Positions 9,011-18,504 of a stretch of 64,000 bases of DNA are shown here, in pieces. Under the pieces are notes generated by a model. The model was not told the origin of the DNA. It did no database searches and was given only the letters and a program-made list of their open reading frames with translations. Position 1 is the stretch's first letter; every line of letters begins with the position of its first letter. Origin of the DNA: an uncultured candidatus Porisulfidus sp. (GTDB lineage Bacteria; Pseudomonadota; Gammaproteobacteria; Poriferisulfidales; Poriferisulfidaceae); the NCBI GenBank assembly GCA_958431155.1, contig OY288106.1:1091161-1155160 (forward strand), in the 5' to 3' direction. The position numbers and the translations under genes were made by a program.

Positions 9011-11119
9011 TCAAACAGACCCGAGGTTGCGGGAATCCCCGAGCCAGCGTTCCATGATCGATTCCACTGCTTCCGGATCCTTCCGGAGGAAGTCTCGGGC
9101 GATTCGCTGCACCCGCTGCAGCTGTTGCTCGTCCCGCGAAAGATCTGCCACCCGAAACACCATTTCTCCAGCCTGACGAACCCCGAGCAACTGGCCTGGC
9201 CCGCGCAGATGCAGGTCCCGCCGTGCAATCTCGAACCCATCGGTCGTCTCCCGCATGATCTGGATGCGGGTGCGGGCATTTTCCGACAACGGCGACTTGT
9301 ACAGCAGCACGCAACTGCTTTGTTCGGAACTCCGCCCGACCCGGCCGCGAAGCTGATGCAGTTGCGCCAGCCCCAGACGCTCCGCGTTCTCGATCACCAT
9401 CAGCGAGGCATTCGGGACATCGACGCCCACTTCGATGACCGTGGTCGCCACCAAAAGCTGGACCTCCCCATTCTTGAAGCGCTGCATGACCTGATCCTTG
9501 TCCGGCGCTTTCATCCGGCCGTGCACCAGCCCCACCTCAAGTTCGGGCAGCGCCTGGCGAAGCCGGTCCCAGGTGCTTTCCGCCGCCTCACACTGCAACA
9601 CCTCGGACTCTTCCACCAGCGTACATACCCAGTACGCCTGCCGCCCCTCCCGACAGGCCTCCCGGATTCGTTGCATCAGTTCGTCCCGTCGATCCTCCGA
9701 CATGACGGCGGTCTGAACCGGCTTGCGACCCGGAGGCATCTCGTCCAAGATCGAGGCATCCAAATCAGCGTAGAACGTCATGGCTAAACTGCGTGGGATC
9801 GGAGTCGCCGTCATAATCAATTGGTGCGGATATGTTTTTTCGTCTTCGCCTTTGCGCCGCAGGGCCAAACGCTGATGAACCCCGAACCGATGCTGCTCGT
9901 CGATGATCAACAGGCCCAAGCGATCGAAACTCACATCCTCCTGGATCAGGGCATGTGTGCCGATTACGATGCGGGCCTCGTGGCTTCGAATGCGCGCTTT
10001 TTCTTCTTCTCTCTGCTTACGGGTCTGACCGCTCGACAGGAACGCCACCGGGATATTCAACGGAAACAACCATTCCCAGAAACTGCGGTAATGCTGCTCT
10101 GCCAACAGTTCGGTGGGAGCCATCACTGCCACCTGTGCATCCGAAGCGGTGACGCACAACGCGGCGACCAACGCCACGATGGTCTTGCCGGATCCGACGT
10201 CGCCCTGCAGCAGGCGCATCATGGGATGGTTCCGGGTCAGATCCTGCCGGATTTCCTCGATGACCCTCTCCTGCGCCCGGGTCAGCGGAAAAGGCAGGCG
10301 TTCCAGAAACCGGCGAATCAATTCGTCGCCGCCTGAAAACGGATCCGCCTGCCGTTGTTCCGATCGGCTGCGCAAGCGGATGAAGCTTAAGTGGTATGCG
10401 GCCAGTTCCTCCACGATCAGCCGCTGACGGGCCGGGTCGTCTTCCGAAAGCAAACTCTCCACACTCAGTCCCACATCCGGTTCATGGAGGTGGCGCAGCG
10501 CTTCGGTGAAGCCAGGCAGACCCTGGCTCCTGAACAGATCCTCCCAAGCCGGGTGCTCCAGCTGCGCCGGACGGGCTTCGGCCCACTGCAATGCGCGGCG
10601 AATCAACTTGCGCAGGGAAATCTGCGCCAGCCCTTCCGTCGCCGGATATACCGGAGTCAGGCTGGCTGCAGCGCCGGAAGATGAGCCGGGCGCGACCAGT
10701 TCGTATTCCGGGTGAAACATCCGGAAGGTGCGACGCCACAGCTTGACCTCTCCGAAACAGCGCACCCGTGCACCGGGGACCAACTGTTCCTGCTGGAAGG
10801 TGCTGAAGCGCATGAAGCACAACTCCAGCTTGCCAGGAGAATCATCGGCCAGCTGCACCCGCAATCTGCGCCCACCGTAGAACTCCACGCGGGCATCCTG
10901 AACGATGCCCTCGACCATGCAGCGGGTGCTTGGGCGCAGGGCGTCCAGAGACACCAGCCGGGTTCGGTCTTCGTAGGCCCGGGGCAGATGCAGCAGCAGG
11001 TGATCGATCCGGGTAATGCCCAAGCGCGCAAGCTTCTCGCATACCCGGGGGCCGACGCCGGACAATGCCCGAAGCGCCGCTACTGCCGGGTCTGGAGCAG
11101 ATGAATCAGTCCGGGTCAT
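9011..11119 (-). CDS. recG: ATP-dependent DNA helicase RecG
   Basis: 702 aa (E. coli 693). RecG remodels stalled replication forks and Holliday junctions. The N-terminal wedge/OB domain covers about 1-160 (helix-hairpin-helix GVGPRVCEKLARLGITR). Helicase domain 1 has Walker A GDVGSGKT (306-313) and the DEQH box (407-410). Domain 2 contains VGLVHGRMKAPDKD and the QLRGRVGRSSEQS motif VI. The C-terminal TRG region is complete. It follows ridA with only 11 bases between them and is last in the rpoZ-spoT-ridA-recG operon. Confidence 0.97.
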   Translation of the reverse strand: MTRTDSSAPDPAVAALRALSGVGPRVCEKLARLGITRIDHLLLHLPRAYEDRTRLVSLDALRPSTRCMVEGIVQDARVEFYGGRRLRVQLADDSPGKLELCFMRFSTFQQEQLVPGARVRCFGEVKLWRRTFRMFHPEYELVAPGSSSGAAASLTPVYPATEGLAQISLRKLIRRALQWAEARPAQLEHPAWEDLFRSQGLPGFTEALRHLHEPDVGLSVESLLSEDDPARQRLIVEELAAYHLSFIRLRSRSEQRQADPFSGGDELIRRFLERLPFPLTRAQERVIEEIRQDLTRNHPMMRLLQGDVGSGKTIVALVAALCVTASDAQVAVMAPTELLAEQHYRSFWEWLFPLNIPVAFLSSGQTRKQREEEKARIRSHEARIVIGTHALIQEDVSFDRLGLLIIDEQHRFGVHQRLALRRKGEDEKTYPHQLIMTATPIPRSLAMTFYADLDASILDEMPPGRKPVQTAVMSEDRRDELMQRIREACREGRQAYWVCTLVEESEVLQCEAAESTWDRLRQALPELEVGLVHGRMKAPDKDQVMQRFKNGEVQLLVATTVIEVGVDVPNASLMVIENAERLGLAQLHQLRGRVGRSSEQSSCVLLYKSPLSENARTRIQIMRETTDGFEIARRDLHLRGPGQLLGVRQAGEMVFRVADLSRDEQQLQRVQRIARDFLRKDPEAVESIMERWLGDSRNLGSV

Positions 11120-11130
11120 CCGGGCCGGAG

Positions 11131-11517
11131 TCAGGCACCCAAATTCAGAATCGCATCCATCTCGACCGCCGCACCCTTCGGGAGCGCCGCCACGCCTACC
11201 GCCGCGCGCGCCGGATAAGGTTCCGAGAAATATTCCGCCATGACTTCGTTGACCAGCGGAAAGTGACTCAGGTCGGTCAGGTATACCGTCAGTTTGACGC
11301 AGTCCGCCAGACTGCCGCCACTAGCGCTAGCGACCGCAGACAGGTTTTCGAACACCCTCCGGATCTGTGCACGCATATCGCCTTCAATCATTTGCATGGT
11401 TTGAGGGTCCAGGGGAATCTGGCCGGACAGGAAGACCCAGTCTCCGCTTCGGGCTGCCTGGGAATAGGTGCCGATGGCGTCGGGCGCATCGGGTGTGCTG
11501 ATGGGTTCGGTGGCCAT
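11131..11517 (-). CDS. ridA: RidA family reactive enamine/imine deaminase
   Basis: 128 aa, standard length. RidA proteins hydrolyse reactive 2-aminoacrylate and other enamines made by PLP enzymes. Visible signatures are the start [27 protein letters not shown] and, near the end, [20 protein letters not shown], with the active-site Arg in [10 protein letters not shown] chose the internal ATG at 11517 since homologues begin there; the longer frame adds 16 residues with no family match. It takes the place that trmH holds between spoT and recG in E. coli. Confidence 0.93.
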   Translation of the reverse strand: MATEPISTPDAPDAIGTYSQAARSGDWVFLSGQIPLDPQTMQMIEGDMRAQIRRVFENLSAVASASGGSLADCVKLTVYLTDLSHFPLVNEVMAEYFSEPYPARAAVGVAALPKGAAVEMDAILNLGA

Positions 11518-11696
11518 TCGCTGAAAAGGCGGCAGATTTGCCGGGATTATACGCAAGAAGCGCAACGCTTCTTTCTTCAGGTTCTCGCAGTTTGATGATC
11601 AAAGCGACAACCACACTCGCGAGGATGATTATCACCAGACCCAACTGCCACCCATCACATTGATTAATGAAATATTTATTTGTATAGTTCTAGAAA

Positions 11697-11726
11697 ATGT
11701 AAAGTTTTTTAACTTATGTAAAGTTT
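11697..11726. repeat. Two direct copies of an 11-bp motif in the spoT-ridA gap
   Basis: ATGTAAAGTTT occurs at 11697-11707 and again at 11716-11726, start to start 19 bp. The stretch between spoT and ridA (11518-11754) is strongly AT-rich compared with its surroundings. The spacing of roughly two helical turns would suit a dimeric regulator, but no partner is known. A weak hairpin AAGTT/AACTT lies within it. Confidence 0.4.
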
Positions 11727-11754
11727 GGGGCCGAAAGAACTCCCTCGACTCACT

Positions 11755-13944
11755 CTAACCCGACAGGCGCACCACCTTGTGTACGTCCGGCAGCCGCCGG
11801 ACCGCCTTGATGATCGCGGCTAGATGAATCCGGTCGCGGACGTTCAAGATGAATCTCATGTTGATATTGGCAGTGCCCTGCGCCTCGTCCAGGTTGACCC
11901 CCGCGATATTGCTCCCTTCCTCGGCAATGGCCGCTGCAACGCGGGCCAGCAACCCCCGTCGGTTCTTCGTGGAGACCCGGATCGAGACTGGGTATTCTCC
12001 ATCCACCTTTTCCGCCCATTCGCAGGGGATCCACTGCTCCGGAGACTTGCGGAACCGTTTAAGGTTCGGACAGTTGCTGCGGTGGATCACCAGTCCTTGT
12101 CCGGCCGAGGCGATGCCGGTGACCGTATCGCCCGGGATTGGCCGGCAGCATTTGGCGAACGTGACCGCCATACCCTCCGTGCCCTGCAACGCAACCGGCT
12201 GATCCTGCTTCCGCCCCAGAATACGGCCTAGCCAGCGGGCCGAACGCCGAGGAGAATCCTCTGATCCCATCAACTGATGTGCCACGATCGGCGCCATCAA
12301 GCGACCCAGCCCGATGTCCCGGAAGAGTTGCTGTGCATTCTCCACCTCCATGGCCTCAAGCGTTTCCGACACCTCCTCTCCGGGCAGTTCCTTGAAGGTC
12401 TTTTCGAAGCGAGACAACGCCTTGTCCAGCAATCGCATGCCCAACTCCTCCGCCTGCTCCTCCTTCAAGCCTTTCAGGTACTGACGAATGGACGAACGGG
12501 CCTTGGCGGTCACGACGAAATCCAGCCAAGCCGGAGAAGGCTTGCCGTGTGAGGCAGTCAGAACCTCGACCGTCTGGCCGCTGCTCAGTTCCGTACTCAG
12601 GGGAGAGGCGATGCGATCAATTTTCACCCCGACGCAGGCGTTGCCGATACCGGAATGGACCGCATACGCGAAATCCAGCGCGGTAGCCCCCTGCGGCAAG
12701 CGCAGGATGTCCCCCGCCGGCGTGAACACATACACCTCGTGAGGAAAGAGGTCCACCTTGACGTGTTCCAGAAACTCTACGGAATCCGGAGCGAGGCGCC
12801 GGATGTCCAGAATACTCTGCATCCAGGTCTTGGCATGCGCCGGCAGGTACAGGTTCGTGCCGGACTTGTAGTTCCAGTGCGCCGCGACCCCGCCCTCGGC
12901 CACCTGTTCCATCTCCTGCGTACGAACCTGGATTTCCAGAGGCACCGCGCCCGGGCCCTGCAACGCGGTATGCAGGGACTGATAACCATTGGCTTTCGGA
13001 ATTGCGATGTAATCCTTGAACTTGCCGGGCAACGGCTTGTACAGGCCATGGACGATCCCCAGCACTCGATAGCACTGGTCCGCCGTATCCACAATCACCC
13101 GGAACCCATAGACATCGAAGACCTCGTTGAACGACAGGCGCTTGTCCCGCATCTTGCAATAGATGCTGTAGACGCTTTTCTCCCGCCCCTCGATCTGCGC
13201 CTTGATGCCTCGTTCCTCGATGCGTTGAGTCAGGTTTTCGCGGATTTTCTCGACCCGGTCGTGTTGTCGGCCGCGATGCGCCTGAATGGCATCCCTGAGA
13301 ACACGGCTGCGCATCGGGTACAGCGCCTTGAAGGCACGCCCTTCCAATTCCAGGCAGAGTGCATTCATGCCCAAGCGCCGCGTGATCGGTACATAGACTT
13401 CAAGGGTTTCGCGCGCGATGCGCTGCTGTTTTTCTTTCGGCAACACATCCAGCGTACGCATGTTGTGCAGGCGGTCGGCCAGCTTGACCAGCATCACCCG
13501 GATATCACGCACCATCGCCAGCAGCATCTTGCTGAAATTGGCCGCCTGCGCCTCGCTTCGCGAGACGCCATCCAAGTGCGTCAGTTTGCTGACCCCGTCA
13601 ACCAAATGGGCGACATCCTCGCCGAATTCCTGCCGGATCTGGTCGCGGGCGGTCGGCGTATCCTCGATTACGTCGTGCAACAGGGCCGCCACGATGGTGT
13701 CCGCATCCAGGTGCAGGTCGGCCAAGGTGCAGGCCACCGACAGCGGATGGGTAATGTAGGGCTCACCAGACAACCGATACTGCTCGGCATGCCGCTCGGC
13801 GCTGAATATATACGCGCGGTAAACCCGCCGGACCTGATCCAGTTCCAGGTATTGGTCGAGCTGATCGCAGAGCGTGTGGAAGCGAACAGGGTTCGGCGAG
13901 GTTTCGTCAACCGGCGTAGGAGCCGATTCTATCGCCGCGGGCAT
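11755..13944 (-). CDS. spoT: Bifunctional (p)ppGpp synthetase/hydrolase SpoT
   Basis: 729 aa RelA/SpoT homologue controlling the stringent response. The HD hydrolase domain is intact: THPLSVA, His90-Asp91 in LLHDVIEDT and KLADRLHNMRTL. The synthetase domain also keeps its motifs: YGFRVIV, FKDYIAIPKANGYQSLHT and EIQVRTQEM. TGS (VYVFTPAGDILRLPQGATAL), helical and ACT domains follow. Both active sites look functional, so one protein probably makes and degrades the alarmone. It starts 19 bases after rpoZ, the common gammaproteobacterial pairing. No separate relA is in the window. Confidence 0.96.
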   Translation of the reverse strand: MPAAIESAPTPVDETSPNPVRFHTLCDQLDQYLELDQVRRVYRAYIFSAERHAEQYRLSGEPYITHPLSVACTLADLHLDADTIVAALLHDVIEDTPTARDQIRQEFGEDVAHLVDGVSKLTHLDGVSRSEAQAANFSKMLLAMVRDIRVMLVKLADRLHNMRTLDVLPKEKQQRIARETLEVYVPITRRLGMNALCLELEGRAFKALYPMRSRVLRDAIQAHRGRQHDRVEKIRENLTQRIEERGIKAQIEGREKSVYSIYCKMRDKRLSFNEVFDVYGFRVIVDTADQCYRVLGIVHGLYKPLPGKFKDYIAIPKANGYQSLHTALQGPGAVPLEIQVRTQEMEQVAEGGVAAHWNYKSGTNLYLPAHAKTWMQSILDIRRLAPDSVEFLEHVKVDLFPHEVYVFTPAGDILRLPQGATALDFAYAVHSGIGNACVGVKIDRIASPLSTELSSGQTVEVLTASHGKPSPAWLDFVVTAKARSSIRQYLKGLKEEQAEELGMRLLDKALSRFEKTFKELPGEEVSETLEAMEVENAQQLFRDIGLGRLMAPIVAHQLMGSEDSPRRSARWLGRILGRKQDQPVALQGTEGMAVTFAKCCRPIPGDTVTGIASAGQGLVIHRSNCPNLKRFRKSPEQWIPCEWAEKVDGEYPVSIRVSTKNRRGLLARVAAAIAEEGSNIAGVNLDEAQGTANINMRFILNVRDRIHLAAIIKAVRRLPDVHKVVRLSG

Positions 13945-13963
13945 GGCTCAAGGAACCAGCAGG

Positions 13964-14410
13964 TCAGGCTCCCTTCGCAGGCTCTTCGCTTGAATCCGGA
14001 TCGCCAAGAGGCTTCGCACCTTCGGCCGCCTCGCCATCCGCCGGTGCGGCATTTGCGGAAAACTCTGCATCCTCCTCGCTCCCGTCGAATTCGTCGTCGA
14101 AATCCTCGTCATCGTCATGCGCTGCAGACACATCCTCGACGACCATTTCCGCCGCCTGTTGATGCATGGCCTCCAGATCCGAAGGGTCGATCTCGTCATC
14201 CGGCACCTGCAACGGCTGGTCCAGAATATCGGGCGTCACCTTCCCTGCAGCGATTTCCCGCAGGGCGAGCACGGCGGGTTTGTCGTTGTCCCAAGGCAAC
14301 AACTCGGAAGCCCCGTTTTTGAGCATATGGGCTCGACGGGCCGCCACCAATACCAGATCAAAGCGGTTGTCGATCCGCTCCAGACAATCTTCTACAGTAA
14401 TGCGTGCCAT
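13964..14410 (-). CDS. rpoZ: RNA polymerase omega subunit with long acidic tail
   Basis: 148 aa; E. coli omega is 91. Residues 1-70 are classical omega: [28 protein letters not shown] and [14 protein letters not shown]. Omega helps fold beta-prime and mediates one ppGpp site on RNA polymerase. From about residue 72 the protein becomes very acidic, with a [16 protein letters not shown] stretch, then an Ala/Gly/Pro-rich end. Such tails vary between species. It leads the operon with spoT; gmk, often upstream, is missing. Confidence 0.93.
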   Translation of the reverse strand: MARITVEDCLERIDNRFDLVLVAARRAHMLKNGASELLPWDNDKPAVLALREIAAGKVTPDILDQPLQVPDDEIDPSDLEAMHQQAAEMVVEDVSAAHDDDEDFDDEFDGSEEDAEFSANAAPADGEAAEGAKPLGDPDSSEEPAKGA

Positions 14411-14433
14411 TGCTGATCAAACCTGAAAAATGG

Positions 14434-14469
14434 GGTAATAATTATACCTGAGGAGGGAATCTCTCAGAA
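14434..14469 (-). promoter_or_regulatory. Probable rpoZ promoter
   Basis: On the minus strand a perfect TATAAT (complement of 14441-14446) lies about 30 bases before the rpoZ ATG. The hexamer 17 bp further upstream is TTCTGA (complement of 14464-14469), a poor -35. A 7-bp hairpin AAGGAGC/GCTCCTT (14468-14474 with 14483-14489) overlaps the upstream edge. Confidence 0.45.
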
Positions 14470-14609
14470 GGAGCATGGCCGCGCTCCTTTCCTCGTCAGG
14501 CATCTTTCGGGAACAGAGGGCGGGCCTGACGGCGATGATACAATGAGAAGCGGCCAATATCTGGTCAATTATCCGACTTCGGAACAACCCGCCAAACTAG
14601 GAGGCTTCT

Positions 14610-14936
14610 TTGAGCGGCAACATTGTGGCTGTCGGCGATGAGGATTTCGGCAGCGTGGTTCTCTCTGGAGATGAACCTGTACTGGTGGATTTCTGGGCCG
14701 AATGGTGCGGACCCTGCCGGATGGTCGCGCCAATTCTCGACGAACTCGCGGACCTGTACAAGGATCGCCTCAAGGTGGCGAAACTGAACGTGGACGAGAA
14801 CCCACAGACCCCGCCGAAATACGGCATCCGGGGGATTCCGACCTTGATCCTCTTCAAAAACGGGGAGGTGGCCGGCCAGCGGGTCGGCGCCCCGTCAAAA
14901 TCTCAGTTGACCGCGTTCATCGAGGAACATTTGTAG
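14610..14936 (+). CDS. trxA: Thioredoxin 1
   Basis: 108 aa cytoplasmic disulfide reductase. The redox site is WCGPC with Cys33 and Cys36, followed by the cis-proline loop [14 protein letters not shown]. Length matches E. coli TrxA exactly. The start is a TTG, supported by a near-perfect AGGAGG (14599-14604) five bases upstream; no ATG is available nearby. It precedes rho by 257 bp, the order seen in E. coli. A TACAAT at 14539-14544 may be the -10. Confidence 0.96.
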   Translation: MSGNIVAVGDEDFGSVVLSGDEPVLVDFWAEWCGPCRMVAPILDELADLYKDRLKVAKLNVDENPQTPPKYGIRGIPTLILFKNGEVAGQRVGAPSKSQLTAFIEEHL

Positions 14937-15005
14937 GCCTCCAGCTCGCCGCGGAAGGGAGAGCTTGCTATCGACCGGATTCTGGAGGTTTTGACGGTCG
15001 GGCGG

Positions 15006-15041
15006 ATTCGGCGAAAAACGATGCGCCGAATGTGCTAGACT
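15006..15041 (+). promoter_or_regulatory. Hairpin and extended -10 promoter upstream of rho
   Basis: A perfect 8-bp inverted repeat ATTCGGCG/CGCCGAAT (15006-15013 with 15024-15031) is followed by TGCTAGACT, an extended -10 (TAGACT at 15036-15041). The hairpin lacks a U-run, so it is not a clear terminator for trxA. Transcription from here would give rho a leader of about 145 nt. Confidence 0.35.
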
Positions 15042-15131
15042 AGGAGACTTTTCCATGCAGGGCATTCGCCCTGCGATCCATAACAATTCCAGGGAACTTT
15101 GCCGCAAGCGGGGCATTCCCTCTATACCCGA

Positions 15132-15193
15132 TGCAGCGAAGCGCTGCACTTTCCCCCAAACACTTTCCACTTCACTGATCTTTCTATACCGAC
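15132..15193 (+). promoter_or_regulatory. C-rich, G-poor rho leader (possible rut site)
   Basis: A 7-bp stem TGCAGCG/CGCTGCA with an AAG loop (15132-15148) is followed by about 45 bases that are rich in C and T and almost free of G, up to the rho ATG. This composition is what Rho binds. In E. coli, rho is known to be autoregulated by Rho-dependent attenuation in its leader; the same is inferred here. Confidence 0.4.
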
Positions 15194-16450
15194 ATGAACC
15201 TTACGGAACTCAAACGCACCCCCATTACGAAACTGCTAGAAATGGCCGAACAGGCCGGCATTGAAAACGCCTCACGCGCACGCAAGCAAGACCTCATATT
15301 TCAACTGCTGAAATCGCATGCCCGAAACGGGGAAGACATCTTCGGAGAGGGCGTGCTGGAAATCCTGCAGGAAGGATTCGGCTTCCTGCGCTCTCCCGAC
15401 GTGTCGTATCAGGCAGGCGTGGACGACATCTACGTCTCCCCCAACCAGATTCGGCGTTTCGGCCTGCGTTCCGGCGACACGGTGTCGGGAAAAATTCGGC
15501 CCCCCAAGGAAAGCGAGCGTTACTTCGCCCTTCTTAAAGTCTCGGAAATCAACTACGAGCCCCCGGAAAAATCCCGCAACAAGACGCTGTTCGAGAACCT
15601 GACCCCGCTGCACCCGGACAGTTGCCTGAAGCTCGAACGCGGCAACGGCAGCACCGAGGACATCACGGCCCGGATCATCGACCTGACCGCACCGATCGGC
15701 AAGGGTCAGCGCGGCCTGATTGTCTCGCCGCCCAAGGCGGGAAAGACCATCCTGCTGCAGAACATCGCGCAGAGCATCACCGCCAATTCGCCGGAATGTT
15801 ATCTGATCGTGCTGCTGATCGACGAGCGACCGGAAGAGGTCACCGAGATGGAACGAATGGTCCAGGGCGACGTGATCTCAAGCACCTTCGACGAGTCGGC
15901 GAGTCGACATGTCCAAGTGTCGGATATGGTGATCGAGAAGGCGCGCCGCCTGGTGGAGCACCGGCGTGACGTGGTCATCCTGCTGGATTCGATCACGCGC
16001 CTGGCACGCGCTTACAACACGGTAGCACCCTCGTCCGGCAAGGTGCTGACCGGTGGCGTGGACGCCAATGCCCTGCAGCGGCCCAAGCGGTTCTTCGGCG
16101 CTGCCCGCAACATCGAGGAAGGCGGCAGCCTGACCATCATTGCCACCGCCCTGATCGACACGGGCTCGAAGATGGACGAAGTGATCTATGAAGAATTCAA
16201 GGGAACCGGCAACTTGGAAATCCATCTGGATCGACGGATTGCCGAGAAGCGGGTCTATCCGGCCATCAACATCAACCGTTCCGGAACCCGCCGCGAAGAA
16301 CTTTTGATGGAATCGGGCGAGCTGCAGAAGATCTGGGTGCTGCGCAAGTTCGTCCATTCCATGGACGAGATCGCGGCCATGGAATTCCTGCTCGGCAAGC
16401 TGCAGGCCACCAAGACCAACGATGAGTTTTTCGAGGCTATGAAGCGCTAA
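15194..16450 (+). CDS. rho: Transcription termination factor Rho
   Basis: 418 aa, one residue from E. coli Rho (419). This hexameric RNA-dependent ATPase ends untranslated transcripts. It begins [20 protein letters not shown]. The cold-shock-like RNA-binding domain ([11 protein letters not shown]) covers about 50-120. The P-loop region is [12 protein letters not shown], then [10 protein letters not shown], the R-loop/Q-loop area [14 protein letters not shown] and the late FFEAMKR end. All hallmark motifs are intact. It converges with purD. Confidence 0.98.
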   Translation: MNLTELKRTPITKLLEMAEQAGIENASRARKQDLIFQLLKSHARNGEDIFGEGVLEILQEGFGFLRSPDVSYQAGVDDIYVSPNQIRRFGLRSGDTVSGKIRPPKESERYFALLKVSEINYEPPEKSRNKTLFENLTPLHPDSCLKLERGNGSTEDITARIIDLTAPIGKGQRGLIVSPPKAGKTILLQNIAQSITANSPECYLIVLLIDERPEEVTEMERMVQGDVISSTFDESASRHVQVSDMVIEKARRLVEHRRDVVILLDSITRLARAYNTVAPSSGKVLTGGVDANALQRPKRFFGAARNIEEGGSLTIIATALIDTGSKMDEVIYEEFKGTGNLEIHLDRRIAEKRVYPAININRSGTRREELLMESGELQKIWVLRKFVHSMDEIAAMEFLLGKLQATKTNDEFFEAMKR

Positions 16451-16471
16451 GGCAGAGAGCCAACCGCCTTC

Positions 16472-17752
16472 TCACGCCGCCAGCGCGGCCGCGCCGATGT
16501 CGCTTCGGCAGAATTTTCCCTCGAACTGAATCTTCTCCACCGTCCGATAGGCTTTTTCCTTGGAGAGGGCCAGCGTATCCCCTTTCGCACAGACGCAAAG
16601 TACCCTGCCGCCGTTCGTCACCGCTTGCCCATTGTCCATCGTGGTTCCCGCGTGGAAGACTTTCACGTCGGCCTCCTCTTCCGCTTTATCGAGGCCAGTG
16701 ATGGGAATGCCCTTGGGGTAGCCCCCCGGATAGTCCCGGATGGCCAGCACTACGCCCAGCGTGGGGCAGGGGTCCCACTTCGGAGCGGTCTCGTTGAGAC
16801 GTCCCTCGGTAGCAGCAAAGCAGAGGTCAAGCAGGTCGGAATCCAGTCGCAGCATGATCGGCTGAGTCTCAGGATCGCCAAAACGACAGTTGTATTCGAG
16901 CACTTTCGGGTTTCTCCCCGAGTCCAGCATAAGCCCGGCATACAGAAAACCTCGGTAACCTGTTCCCTCCGAGGCTAACCCCTGAACCGTGGGCTGAATG
17001 ACTTCCTCAAGAACGCGGCGGTGCAGATCCGGCGTAATCAGCGGCGTTGGAGAATAGGCACCCATGCCGCCTGTGTTGGGGCCGCGATTGCCGTCGTCGC
17101 GCGCCTTATGATCCTGTGACGTGGCCAGCGACACTACGTCGGTCCCGTCCACCAGGCAGATGAAGCTGGCCTCCTGCCCTTCCAGGTACTCCTCGATCAC
17201 GATGGCCCGTCCAGCTTCCTTGAACTGCGCTTCCTGCAGCATTGCCGAGGCCGCTTGCTCAGCTTCGGCGATGGAGGCAGCCACCACGACTCCCTTGCCA
17301 GCCGCAAGGCCGTCAGCCTTGACGACGATCGGGGCCGTCTGCCCGGACAGGTAGCGACAGGCCTGGTCGAAATCGGTAAAGCGCTCATAACACGCGGTGG
17401 GAATGCCGTGACGTGCCATGAAATCCTTGCTGAAACCCTTGGAACTCTCCAGCCGAGCCGCTTCCCTACGGGGTCCGAGCACCCGGCAACCTTCCGCCTC
17501 AAACCGGTCGACCAATCCGGCCGCCAGCGGGTCTTCCGGCCCGACCACGGTCAGGTCGATGCCCTCCGACTTTGCGAACTCCAGCAGGGCCTCGATATCC
17601 GTGGCGGCAATCGGCACATTTCGCATCCCAGCTTCCCGGGCTGTTCCCGCATTGCCGGGTGCAACGAAAACCTGCTCCGCATCCTTCGATTGCGCCAGTT
17701 TCCACGCCAGGGCGTGCTCGCGGCCGCCTCCCCCGATTACCAGCACCCTCAT
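16472..17752 (-). CDS. purD: Phosphoribosylamine-glycine ligase
   Basis: 426 aa ATP-grasp enzyme that joins glycine to phosphoribosylamine in de novo purine synthesis. It starts MRVLVIGGGGREHALAWKLA, the typical N-domain. ATP-grasp motifs include PIVVKADGLAAGKGVVVA and EYLEGQEASF. The GPNTGGMGAYSPTP and CRFGDPETQ signatures are present. It overlaps rlmB by four bases and is the last gene of rnr-rlmB-purD. purH, a frequent partner, is not adjacent. Confidence 0.97.
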   Translation of the reverse strand: MRVLVIGGGGREHALAWKLAQSKDAEQVFVAPGNAGTAREAGMRNVPIAATDIEALLEFAKSEGIDLTVVGPEDPLAAGLVDRFEAEGCRVLGPRREAARLESSKGFSKDFMARHGIPTACYERFTDFDQACRYLSGQTAPIVVKADGLAAGKGVVVAASIAEAEQAASAMLQEAQFKEAGRAIVIEEYLEGQEASFICLVDGTDVVSLATSQDHKARDDGNRGPNTGGMGAYSPTPLITPDLHRRVLEEVIQPTVQGLASEGTGYRGFLYAGLMLDSGRNPKVLEYNCRFGDPETQPIMLRLDSDLLDLCFAATEGRLNETAPKWDPCPTLGVVLAIRDYPGGYPKGIPITGLDKAEEEADVKVFHAGTTMDNGQAVTNGGRVLCVCAKGDTLALSKEKAYRTVEKIQFEGKFCRSDIGAAALAA

Positions 17753-18504
17753 CGTTCTGGCCGCTCCCGGGTTTGCCGATCAGCCTCGAACAGCAGTACG
17801 CTGGAGGCAGTAGCCACATTGAGGCTTTCAACTTCACCCTGCATCGGAATGCCTACAGAAAAATCGCATAAAGCGCGAGTGCGGGCGCGAATGCCGGCTC
17901 CCTCGCCTCCCACGACAATGGCCCAAGGCAGGCGGAACGTCGTCTGCCAAAGATTCTCGCCAGAATCTGCCGCCGCCGCGTAGAGCCAGACTCCGGCCTG
18001 TTTGATCTGCTGCAGGCTGCGTGCCAGATTGGAAACCCGGACCAAGGGAACCCGTTCGGCCGAGCCGGATGCCGATTTGAGGGCACTGCCCGTCAAGCGG
18101 GCTTGATGGTGGGCCGGCACGATGACGGCGCAGACTCCCGCCGCCTCGGCGACGCGCAGGCAGGCCCCCAGGTTGTGTGGATCGGTCACTCCGTCCAACA
18201 CGAGAAAGCGCGAAGTTTCGAGATCATCTTTCAAAAATACGGATAAATCCTGTTCCGGGCCAGGCCCTTGAGACCGAATCCGGGCTACCACGCCCTGATG
18301 CACCGCATCCCGGGTGTGGCGACGTAATGTGGCGGCATTGACGCGTTGGACCGGGATGCGCAATTCCCTAGCGCGGGCCACCAGCGGGTCGGCCAGCGAG
18401 GCACTCTCCTCGTTCTGCAACCAGAGTTCACGAATGTCTCCGGGACGCGCCTGCAGGGCGGCCAGCACGGCATGGCGACCGTAAATAAGTTCCGGCGAAC
18501 TCAC
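17749..18504 (-). CDS. rlmB: 23S rRNA (guanosine(2251)-2'-O)-methyltransferase RlmB
   Basis: 251 aa SpoU/TrmH-family enzyme with a trefoil-knot SAM site. It begins YGRHAVLAALQARP, the substrate-binding L30-like domain. The knot motifs are DGVTDPHNLGACLRVAEAAG, PWAIVVGGEGAGIR and IPMQGEVESLNVATA. E. coli RlmB is 243 aa and also follows rnr, which supports the name. It overlaps rnr and purD by four bases on each side. Confidence 0.95.
   Translation of the reverse strand: MSSPELIYGRHAVLAALQARPGDIRELWLQNEESASLADPLVARARELRIPVQRVNAATLRRHTRDAVHQGVVARIRSQGPGPEQDLSVFLKDDLETSRFLVLDGVTDPHNLGACLRVAEAAGVCAVIVPAHHQARLTGSALKSASGSAERVPLVRVSNLARSLQQIKQAGVWLYAAAADSGENLWQTTFRLPWAIVVGGEGAGIRARTRALCDFSVGIPMQGEVESLNVATASSVLLFEADRQTRERPER

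Noticed and set aside
11384-11644. 86-aa minus-strand frame with a hydrophobic start ([19 protein letters not shown])
   Set aside because: The first part looks like a membrane helix and sits in the spoT-ridA gap, but the rest runs into ridA out of frame and turns into Arg/His-rich noise. Possibly a remnant; not enough to call.
12655-14322. 555-aa open frame on the plus strand
   Set aside because: It is fully antisense to spoT and rpoZ, has biased residues (Arg, Gln, His) and no domain; GC-rich coding DNA often yields such frames.
14468-14489. Hairpin AAGGAGC/GCTCCTT as a terminator
   Set aside because: It lies in the divergent promoter region of rpoZ and trxA, where no transcript should end, and has no U-run.
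15055-15264. 69-aa frame before rho, considered as a leader peptide
   Set aside because: It overlaps the rho start out of frame, has no ribosome binding site and no likeness to RhoL that I can recall.
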